Shown here piece by piece: positions 19,601 through 28,258 of a DNA stretch of 28,258 bases (its first letter is position 1; every line of letters starts with the position of its first letter). The notes beneath the pieces were generated by a model. The model ran no database searches, was not told where the DNA came from, and saw only the letters and a program-made list of their open reading frames with translations. Position numbers and translations under genes: made by a program. Source of the stretch: Chara braunii (lineage: Eukaryota > Streptophyta > Charophyceae > Charales > Characeae). The stretch lies in NCBI GenBank assembly GCA_003427395.1, contig BFEA01000028.1, positions 4,701,551 to 4,729,808 of the forward strand, in the 5' to 3' direction.

Positions 19601-20400
19601 TCCTTCACTTGGTGATTTTCCACTTCACTCTTAGTTGCTTCACTAATCATGTGTAAGTGTCTTGTCTAGTCTCACTCATGATTTGATTTATCCTTCACTT
19701 GGTGATGTTCTGCTTCACACTTAGTTGCTTCACTAGTCCTGTGCAAGTGTTGTGTCTAGTGTCACTCATGCATTTTGTCAACCCTTCACTTGGTGGTGAT
19801 CTGGGTCACTCTTGGTTGCTTTACTACTCATGTGCAAGTGTCTTGTATAGTCTCACTCGTGATTTGATCAATCCTTCACGTTGTGATGTTCCGCCTTACT
19901 CATTAGTTGCTTCACTAGTCGTAAGAAAGGGGTGTTTTGTTTAGTATCACTCATGCATATTGTCAGACCTTCACCTGGTGGTGATCCGATTCAGTCTTGG
20001 TTGCTTCACTAGTCATGTGCAAGCGTCTTGTCTAGTCTCACTCATGATTTGATCAATCTTTCACTCGGTGATGTTCCACTTCACTCATTAGTTGCGTCAC
20101 TAGTCATGTCCAAGTGTTTTGTCTAATATCGCTCATGCATATTGTCAGCCCTTCATTTGGTAATGAGCCAATTCACTCTTGGTTGCTTCACTAGTCATGT
20201 GCAAGTGTCTTATCTAGTCTCAATCATCCATTTTGTCAATCCTTCATTTGGTGATGTTCCGCTTCACCTTTGGTTGCTCCGCTAGTTATGTGCAAATGTT
20301 TTATCTTACTTTCACACTTGTGTTTTGTAAGTCTCTCACTCGGTGATGATCCGCCTCGATCTTGAATGCTTCCACTAGTCATATGTATTTGGTAAGACTG
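19600..20400. repeat. ~91-bp tandem satellite, about 8-9 copies, partly as dimers
   Basis: The CACTCATG marker falls at 19674, 19763, 19854, 19948, 20039, 20130, 20221 and 20313 (periods 89-94). Units contain TTGCTTCACTAGTCATGTGC, AAGTGTCTTGTCTAGT and CCTTCACTTGGTGATG. Alternate units read CATGATTTGATCAATC or CATGCATATTGTCAG, so the true repeat is often a ~182-bp dimer. Confidence 0.92.
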
Positions 20401-22786
20401 TGTGCTTGTAACAGTTCGCCCCTTGTGCTCTATTTGAACACCGCTTCACCCCCCCCCCCCGCTCTATTTAAACACTGTTTCTCTCCTTCTCGTAACAAGT
20501 GTCAGGAATCGTCGTTCTTATAGGCCTAAGTTCCCATTACCTACCCTCCTCGTGTTCTAGTTGAATCCCCTATAATCCAACTCTAGACTAACCAAAATCA
20601 TGCTTCTTCTAATCAAAAGGTCGACGGTGCAAACCAGAAAGGAGTAGGTAAAAGGTGGTGGTTGCTGTTACTGCTGCTACTGCTAATAATGATGGGACTG
20701 CTGCTGCTGAAAATCGTTGTCCGGTCCCTGACCAAAAGTAGTTCCGAAAATGTCAACTAACCGGTGCGACCCTGGGTGTCGAAAATCAACCCCGCCAAGC
20801 AAAGGGGTATGGGGGTTGAGACTTGATAGGCCCCACGTCCTAGGCATAGGTAGATGGCCTGCAAAGTCCCCAGGCCATCTGAGTCCATTTTCCCACAAAA
20901 CAGAAAATGGACAAAACAGAAAATGGACTTCGCCGAACTATTCGCTTGCAACCTCGAGCAACGCCCGAAAATGGGAATGAGCCCCAACTTTAGGAGGGTC
21001 ATTAGTAGGGTATATAATGAGGGTCTGTGAAGTTATGGACCTATCTGACGTCGTTTGGGTCAGCAAACACAAATCTAAGTTTTTCGGCTCCCCCTCCTCT
21101 AAAAATATCGACAAAAACATAAATCTAAGAAATCTAAGTTTTTCACTGTCGAGCGCATCGGTCCGGCACCACATGAGGCAGCGCGGGACCCTCCCGACCG
21201 CGTCACACAGGAGTTGGTTTTAATTCCTCATCGCAAATACACATGGAGCTTCTGCAAGCCGCTTCGGCCGAGTGCGCCAGCCATACCTCCCGCGAGCCCC
21301 TACGACAGGATAGGGCCTACGCGAGGCGCGACTTACCTCCACCTTACGGGAGTTGTCATCTCCCTTCGGTGGGCGTATCCCCGCCGAGCTACTATTTCAC
21401 AATACGAAAGGTGATCAGTTGCAATCGCAGAGGTAGACCAGCCGAGGGCGTTTCTCGTCCGCTGTAGCATAGGGGGTACGCGCGGTAGTACGCCTCTATC
21501 GGACCCGCACGCGAACCGACAATTTGGGGGGCTGAGGTCCCAAGCGCGACTCGGCGTCGGTCGACTAGGATGTATCCCACTCACCACACATACACCACAC
21601 TACGAACACAAAAATAAAACACACACACACCTCAAACAACGCGACGACACTCCTAGTCCCTTAGTAGCCATCCTATAACTTTCCGATGCGGAAATCCGAT
21701 AGGCGACATGCACGAGACTTAGTATTAAACCGCGCGGGCGCAGGGCCTACTCATATCGACTAGCAATGCAAACGTACGCAAGCAGTCGCAATGATGGCGT
21801 ACTATGTAGTACCCATACTCACGCGGTCCTCGTTAATCTCGAGGGTCGCATTCGACACTCAAGTGTCGGCTGACACGCGCCTTGAGGGTTAATCTCTCGA
21901 CGCTGGACAACCGCCAAGTGCGGTTGAGAACCACACCCTCTTCTGCACCTTGCGGAGAGTGGGTGGTACACAGGTTCATACCTGTGGTGGCAATTGTCTC
22001 TTATCGTCCTGGAGACCAGCTCCGTCATCTAGGGCCTGAAGGGAAGTCAGGGGTTTGACTTTGACGGCTGCCACGGACTAAAATGTCCAACTATAAGATT
22101 CTAAAAAGCAAAGAATAAAAGAGGGTCTTCTTTTTCTCTCAAGCCATAATCTGGTTAACCCTTGCGCACGATCACAGTAAGTCGCGCACATACCCTAGGC
22201 ACATATAAATATATACATAAGGTTTATTTATATAGGACGATCACTTCTCACAGTCACAGTGGGACTCCTCTCATCCATATATCTATGTAATCACAGGCAG
22301 TCACATCCAGAGTCCGAACCACAAACATACCTGCAATCACATCAAAGATCCAACAAAAGTCCATGCACTACACAGGGTCAACTTCAACCATTCTCTACAC
22401 TCATACCCCTTGCTTTAGCCATACAAACGACCTGTTATCAGTGATAACAGAAGATGATCCTCGTAGGATTAAGCTGAAACTAGTCCAAATCCTGAATCAA
22501 TCGATCAAGAAAACCTGTAACACAAGACAGGTCAATCCCCAAGGTAAAATCATAAGTGTATGGACAATACAACTCCATAACACATTCTCATTCAAAATCT
22601 CCCTATAAGCTAAGCCTAAGTCCACCTCTAAGCCAATGCCTAAGCAAAGGTAGTCCAACTACAGAATCTTCCCTATTCAAGGTGGATCGCCAGAATCGCC
22701 ATCTGTCAAAATATAATCTAAATATAATCTAGCCATCTGTCAAAATATAATCTAAATGTAATCTATCTCCTTTAAACTAAGAAAAT
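20401..22786. other. no gene recognised; a few simple repeats and hairpins
   Basis: A C10 run is at ~20449-20460 and a (GCT)n/(GAT) stretch at 20663-20712. A 9-bp perfect hairpin GTCCATTTT/AAAATGGAC lies at 20883-20912 with a second copy of its right arm at 20920-20928. A perfect 19-nt palindrome CTGTTATCAGTGATAACAG lies at 22431-22449. 21,180-22,080 is GC-richer, with mirrored frames on both strands and no motif; it may be part of another decayed element. Confidence 0.4.
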
Positions 22787-23110
22787 TTCGGCAGCGCTTC
22801 CCGTAGGAAAAATGCCTTTTCAGAATTTATATCAGCCTGAATATGAAAACAGAAGTAGTCTTTAACTTTCTAAAGTCCAATTTTGTCAACTCCCTGAGTT
22901 AGCAAAAATTTGGGCAGCACTCACTTTATAAAAGGAGACTTCCCAGATTTCTACTAAGCCATATATGTAAATTAGACAAATTGAACTTTGAAAAGTCAAA
23001 ATTTGACTAACTCCTTGGATTTGTAGAAATTTCGGCAGCGCTTCCCGTAGAGAAAGTAGCTTACCAAAATTTATACAAAGACAAGTATAACAAAAAAATC
23101 CCAGAGAATG
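22786..23110. repeat. ~120-bp tandem repeat, three diverged copies
   Basis: AATTTCGGCAGCGCTTCCCG at ~22788, AATTTGGGCAGCACT at ~22908 and AATTTCGGCAGCGCTTCCCG again at ~23028, each followed by an AAAGTAG/AGGAGAC and a CAGAATTTAT or CAAAATTTAT block. No coding frame. Confidence 0.85.
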
Positions 23111-23369
23111 CGAGAATTGATCTAAGTAAAAAAAAAAACTTAGCTCAGAAAATGCAGAAATTGACCTAACTCTTATCGCTCTAGCACGTGGCGAGCAACT
23201 AAAGAAACTACCTGTCAAACTGAAATTCAAACTAAGTAGTAGCCTCACTCAGTCACATGCAGGCCAAGCCACAAAGGTAAGTACTCTCACCATCCCCAAG
23301 TCAACTTGGCAGACAATAGTTCATAGTTTTTCAATGATTTAACCCTTTATACCCAGCTTACATAAGGCA

Positions 23370-24313
23370 TAAGGCCAAGACACCCAAACTTATGGAATGA
23401 ACCTTACCTTAGCCAGGCCTAAAGTCGGGCCACCCAAACTTATGGAGTGAGCCCAACTTAGCCAAAGTATACACAAACACAGGTCACAACAATTTTTCTC
23501 TTCTTTGGGCATATGACTAGGCCACTCTAACCACCCTGAACTGTTTAAATAGCCAAGTTATATATATCTCTCTGAACTTAATCTTCAAAGCGGGCGTAGG
23601 ACTGAGCCATTCATCTTAGAAACAATGCTCAGTCGACCCAAGTTACCTTAAGTTATACTCTTAGTTATACTCTCTTCAGGTTGTGATAAGCTATAGTCAG
23701 ACCACCTAAACTTATAGAATAGTTTGATTAGCTTGTTCATAGATAGAATAATGATAAAATATAGCCAAATTATAACATTGGGTTCCAACATATGCGGGTT
23801 TTGAGTCAGACCACTTGAACTTACAGAACAGTTTGACTCTCTGCCTGATTCATTCTTCTCTGATCCAAGTTATTCATGGCATTGGGCTAGACCACTTGAA
23901 CTTAACAGAACGGCCTACCCTTTGTCAAGTTCATTTTCTCAAAATAAAGCAGGAAGAGGGTGAGCCACTTAAACTTATAGAATGGCTCAGACCTCCTCGT
24001 TCAAAACCAAATAAACAGAGGAAAACCCAAAATAACCAAGGCAACCAAGGCACCTGAACTTAAAGAACGCGCTTGGCCCCTGAGAAAGTCAACCATAAGA
24101 AGCCCTCACAAGTTAGAGCAACCAGACCACCTAAACTTATAGAACAGTCTGGTCCTCAAGGCAATCCCATAGCACCGGGTCTCCCCAAACTTATGGGGAC
24201 TTCCCAGCCTCCAGAGCACAGACCACCTAAACTTATAAAACGGTCTGACGCTCCACACAGTCCAAAATAAAGCATAGCGCTGGGTCTCCCCAAACTTATG
24301 GGGACTTCCCAGC
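23370..24313. repeat. array of about 12 stem-loops with a conserved loop and differing stems
   Basis: The loop consensus is CACCTAAACTTATAGAACA (variants CACTTGAAC, CACCCAAACTTATGGA). Arms and positions: AAGTCGGGC 23422 with GCCCAACTT 23451; GACTGAGC 23600 with GCTCAGTC 23627; TCAGAC 23697 with GTTTGA 23722; GAGTCAGAC 23803 with GTTTGACTC 23831; TGAGCC 23961 with GGCTCA 23984; CCAAG 24045 with CTTGG 24072; ACCAGAC 24121 with GTCTGGT 24147; CAGACC 24219 with GGTCTG 24242; GCTGGG+TCCCC 24279 with GGGGA+CCCAGC 24300-24313. Weaker ones lie at 23370, 23884 and 24177. The loop is usually 19 nt. Frames over the array do not show consistent coding. Confidence 0.85.
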
Positions 24314-26307
24314 CTTAATGACCCAGTCAAACCTCAGACTAGACTGCCTTCCTATCCTGCCCTTTCCTAGATGCAATCTCTTTTTACAATCTGCTTTCAG
24401 TCAATCAACAAAACTGAAACTGAGTTTGCACGCATTCCTTTATTTAATCTGAATCATGTCCCGAAGTCAAACTGAAAGTCAAAGTAGGGATAAAAACAGT
24501 ATACTCAGTCAAAACATACCAAGGGTAATACAGATAGAGGCTATAATCTGGGTTTATAGAGGGGGATGGAAGATTACCTTTCAATTTTCTGCCTCCAGAA
24601 CTCCTCCTGAGTTCCGGGAGAGCTCCCGCAATCGGTGGGTTGACTCCCCACAGAGTCTTGTTGCGGTCCTACGGGTCGCAATCCCGCCTGCCGCCTTCCT
24701 CTCAGAGCAGGATTAGACCGGGAGTTAGAAGGGCAGAAGTAGGGGTTTCAGACTCTCGAGATACAGGAGAGGGACTGACTCAACTCCCAGGAGAGGGCCT
24801 TGTAATCTTGAATCACCTGAGGGCCCCGCAATGATGCCCAAGAACAACAGCTTGGTTAAACTTGAAGTCAAACTGCTGAATCACCCCTCTGCCAAACTCC
24901 CAAATCGCGGTGATAACCCCCTTCGCCACCACCCCTCCAAACTTCGACAGCGGCCTTCCCCAGCGGCCCAAGCACCTCCCCGACTTTACACCTTCGCTCC
25001 TCATCATAAAGCTGCGGTCCTTCTGCTCCAAACAGTTGCCATACTCCGAACAGCGCAGCCGCCCGCAGCAAGCCCAACAGCTGCTGTGGTAAAGAATGCG
25101 GTCACAGATAGGCAGTAAGACGCATAATTATGAAGCTACAGACGGTGATGTAATGGCCAGAGTGCACAGAGGCGCTCAGCACCGGTAGCAATAACATCAG
25201 TAAGTGCCCCAAAATACCCCAAATGAACCCTTTTCTTGGTTTGCAGCTGGCCTCTCTGGGTAGCAATGCGCTTATATCCTTCGGACCGACCCCCCCCCCC
25301 CTTCTCCGTTGTTTTAGTCCGGCAGGCTGTGCCACGCACCGGCCAGCTGCCTGGTCTGCACCTCCTGGCCAGACTTACCACTCTGATAAGCCGGGTGAAT
25401 ACTTCACAGACCACGGGTAATTTCTCAACCTCCGGTCCTCGTCGTCCTGTCGAGCAGGGCGCTAGCCAATAGCCAAGTTCTCAGCCCTTGTCGCTCGTTA
25501 TGCACTCCACGGTGGGTCTGCGCTCCAAGCCAGCTCGATCAGGTAGGTAAGTTCTTCTCTCTTTGATCCTCACGTGAAGTATGCGGTACCCAGGCAGCAG
25601 CGCAGCAGCGGGGCGCAGTCGAAGACGCCCACACAACCGACACGGAGCAAGGCAATAGCCTGATCAAACTCGCATTGCGGTTGAACTCCGCAGACTGCCG
25701 GTTCCCACCACTCACTGAGCCAGGGAATCCCTATGAGAACCACCCGTTATCACCATGGGCAACGCAGACATCCCGAACCGAGCGGCCCCCACCTCGATGT
25801 GCCTGGTTCGGTGGGTGGCAGGCCCCCCCCCTCTCCGTCTCTGTATGTGCAAACTTCAACTGACAGCGGAGCAACACTTCGGCCAATAGGTAAGTCTCGA
25901 ACCTTGCGGCTGCTCCACGCTGTCTTGCTGGGATAATCAAGCAACGTCGAATGAACCTTCCGCTGGAGCACGACCAAATACATTTCGTTTGAACCCACCA
26001 ATCTACGGGTAAGTCTTCGGACTCGAGCCTTGCTCTTCACCTCCGTACCAATGAGAGGATGGGCAACACACTCGCTAACATGCATGTCCCCAACCCCTCC
26101 CGGCAAACCCCACGCTACCTCCGTCAATTGGCTGGGCAGAACCGAGTGAATCTTCTGCAAAAATCTGGTCGGATGCACAACTCTTCGAGATCGCTCCTCT
26201 CCCCACACAGTTCTTTCTTTATTAATCTTCCGTTTTACTAACCCATTACTAAAACTAACGTTACGGTCGCGGTCACCCGCCCTAGAAACCCCAGAAACGG
26301 ATCTTCT
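24314..26307. other. no gene recognised
   Basis: Short frames on both strands, including 190 codons at 25750-26322 (-), lack motifs and overlap one another. GGTAAGT-type donor-like sites recur at ~25545, 25889 and 26008, with a weaker GGTAATT at ~25415. A C10 run is at ~25291-25300. Confidence 0.35.
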
Positions 26308-26337
26308 CTCGCTCGTTTTCATCAGGAAACGAGCGAG
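26308..26337. repeat. 11-bp perfect stem-loop with TCATCAGG loop
   Basis: CTCGCTCGTTT pairs with AAACGAGCGAG across an 8-nt loop. It shares its loop core with the hairpin at 26490 but not its stem. Confidence 0.9.
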
Positions 26338-26489
26338 ATCTCCATTTCTCCCCTATGGCCATATCCGCTCCCACGAAGCTTCCGCGCACTAACTTCCTTC
26401 TCTACCTCTAGATCTACTAACCTACTACATAAATTAACAATGGACCTGAACTCGCCCACCTCAAAAACCCCTATTTCGACACTTGGTTT

Positions 26490-26513
26490 GCCCGATTTCA
26501 TCAAGGATCGGGC
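26490..26513. repeat. 7-bp perfect stem-loop with TTCATCAAGG loop
   Basis: GCCCGAT pairs with ATCGGGC across a 10-nt loop. A G-rich (GGGCGGG) extension follows. Confidence 0.85.
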
Positions 26514-27480
26514 GGGAACCGTGTTCTTTACTCCACCATAGCTCCTATCCCCCACCGCTACGCTGCCCCCTGCTTCGCATGTATCCGGCGCGACTTCACG
26601 CCCGTATTCATTTTTTCCTTCATTTTGCCTTACTCCCTGCCGCCCATCACTCCGCTCCGCCTTGCCCCTTGGTACTCCGCTCTCTTTACTTCATCTCCCT
26701 GTTGCTGCGACCCGGTGATCTCCCCGCCATCTCCAGCTCCCCCTTTAGCCCACATGCACCTGGCGCGTTTCCGCGCCTAGGTTCACTCTCTTCAGTTTGC
26801 CCGTTGCCCCCTGCACTGTACTTGTGCGCTACCCGTGCTTTACAACGGCGTTTGCTGACACCGACCGCCGGACGGTGACCAAGGAGACCGAAATCTGTCT
26901 AATGAGCGCACAACCACTTACCTTCGAACCAGCCTGCCCGACTGCGCAAGGCACTGAGGCGCATGGCCCACGTCCGGCTGCCTCGGGCGAGCCCGGTACT
27001 CCGGCGATCAGGAAAACACGGCCTACTGACGGGTCTACCAATTTTTGCCCGAGGGAGGTGGGTTCCGTGCAACTGGCCGCCACCGCCTAGTCCCCTGGCC
27101 TGTCCGTCCGCCTATCCCCAAGATCGGCCCACCACCTTTAGGGCCCCCAACAGCCAACTCCCACGCGGACAACCCGTTGTCAGGCGGCCACAAGCAGTGC
27201 GCCGCCTGAAATCTACGGTTTAGGGACTTAGGCTTGAAGACAAGTCCGTGCAATGACGGTACTCTGGTTTGACCATGCAGCAAAAATTAGGGGCACCCCG
27301 AGTACCCCTAAGATTAGATATGACGACCGTTGAGACTAGCTCTCGAAATTGATAAGAAGGACTACCTTACCGCGGCGGCGTCTATCTCAATACCGGCGAC
27401 TTTAGCTTGTTTTCGGGACGGCTGCCTGCTGAACAGCGAGATGGAGATGGGCTTGGGCGTGGTTCTTTTACGCTCCACAA
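26514..27480. other. no gene recognised, GC- and pyrimidine-rich
   Basis: Ser/Pro/Leu-rich frames on + (26483-26878) and mirrored frames around 26829-27283 fit base composition rather than coding. Confidence 0.4.
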
Positions 27481-27880
27481 ATGACGCAGAAGTGGGGCCT
27501 CGGATATCCTCAATTTTGATATCAAAATTAGAGAAAAGAGAACTTGAATTAAAAACAAAACAAGAAAAGAGAGAAACGGAATATTCATTAATTTATTCAA
27601 AATCTTTGATGTTTGATTTTTAATGGGACCGCCGTCAATTATTGGACTTNCTGACAATAGAGTGAAAAATAAGAAAGAGGGATCAAAGGCGATAAAAGAA
27701 AAAGAAAACAAAGAATTTTCGTTATTTAACTGAATTTCATCGGAATTTATTTTTGACAAGATTTCTTTATTTTTGTTATTTTCGATAATGGAACTAAGAG
27801 ATAAGGAAAAATAATTAAAAATAATAAAACGANAAGGAAACCCACGATTATCTGATAATTAACTAAATTTTACTTGGTTA
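27481..27880. other. AT-rich block with two ambiguous bases
   Basis: A sharp composition change from the flanks; N at 27650 and 27833. An 18-nt perfect palindrome AATTTTGATATCAAAATT lies at 27512-27529. A frame entering from 27330 stays open to 27623 but shows no motif I recognise. Organelle-derived DNA is possible on composition alone. Confidence 0.4.
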
Positions 27881-28258
27881 TTCGTGAGGGGTGCGCCATG
27901 TTGTTCCAATCCGGGTGTTGTGAGTGAGTGTGGGATGGATGCCTGGCGCGGGATTACCACCGGTGCTATTTTGCCTGGGCTTCATTGCTTGGGTGTTACC
28001 GCTGGGTCGATTCGGGCACGGTACTCTGGTTCGGGACAGGCTCGGTATTATTAACACAGTCTTGGGACGGCAGGCCATGGCCCGGACCTGCTAGGTTTAG
28101 AAATTGGTCACTGGTTTGCCGTTGGAAAAGCTACCGCAATGGACCAGTGCGCGATGACCGAGCCTGGATTGACGAGGGCAAGAAATTTTCTGGGCCTGGA
28201 GCATTGGGGCTGTAGGGACTGCGACGCGGACCGAGTCGAAGCAGGGCAGTTGGCCACA
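27881..28258. other. no gene recognised at the right edge
   Basis: Composition returns to balanced or GC-rich. The frame 27928-28215 (+) has no known motif. Confidence 0.35.

Noticed and set aside
23370-24313. CRISPR array
   Set aside because: The shared part is the loop rather than a direct repeat with unique spacers, spacing is irregular, there are no cas genes, and the context is eukaryotic.
25375-25392. CCACTCTGATAAGCC as a minus-strand tRNA-Met primer site
   Set aside because: Only the TATCAGAG core matches, flanks differ, and no minus-strand element genes follow.
25750-26322. 190-codon minus-strand open frame
   Set aside because: Crosses repeat-like donor motifs and part of the 26308 hairpin; overlapped by several other frames; no family signature.
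26308-26337. Hammerhead ribozyme or box C/D snoRNA, because the minus strand reads CTGATGAAAACGAG
   Set aside because: The second conserved core (CGAAA after stem II, with a cleavage site) is missing, and no box D is placed at the terminal stem.

Overview
The window looks like nuclear DNA from a large-genome, repeat-rich plant or streptophyte alga. The signs are a decayed Ty3/gypsy chromovirus-type retroelement, canonical GT-AG intron boundaries around short exons, several unrelated tandem repeat families, an organelle-type group II intron reverse transcriptase scrap, long homopolymer tracts and two ambiguous bases typical of a draft scaffold. A charophyte such as Chara would fit, but that is inference and no gene here proves it. 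There is no bacterial operon, rRNA, convincing tRNA or CRISPR array.

Layout. 1-3,230 (+): fragments of an unrecognised intron-containing gene, with exons near 889-1242, 2172-2285/2353, 2506-2631 and 2925-2996. One exon is duplicated; the extra copy (1526-1599) has a compatible phase but ends in a stop. 4,060-5,330 (-): a second unrecognised coding region with a putative 38-nt intron, one frame break and a duplicated terminal exon. 5,340-8,770: a repeat province made of a palindromic minisatellite built on GTCGAACACGAT, a foldback structure and a degenerate CTAAGGCAG array. 9,700-13,025: two diverged direct copies of a ~1.2-kb repeat flanking a spacer that carries the group II intron reverse transcriptase fragment.

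14,900-18,710 (+): remnant of a Ty3/gypsy element. A primer-binding-site-like sequence is followed by a gag in one frame with three nonsense codons and a CCHC zinc knuckle. Almost all of pol is then missing, and only the integrase C-terminus and chromodomain remain. The element runs straight into two related satellite arrays, a ~173-bp unit (18,790-19,600) and a ~91-bp unit (19,600-20,400). 22,790-23,110 holds a ~120-bp repeat.

23,370-24,313 holds the most unusual signal: about a dozen short stem-loops that share a loop close to CACCTAAACTTATAGAACA while their stems differ and yet stay self-complementary. Two further hairpins of the same design, with a TTTCATCA-type loop, lie at 26,308-26,337 and 26,490-26,513. 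The rest of the right end has no gene I can support.

No set of genes here works together as a pathway. The window is best read as fragments of two host or element genes embedded in transposon and satellite DNA.
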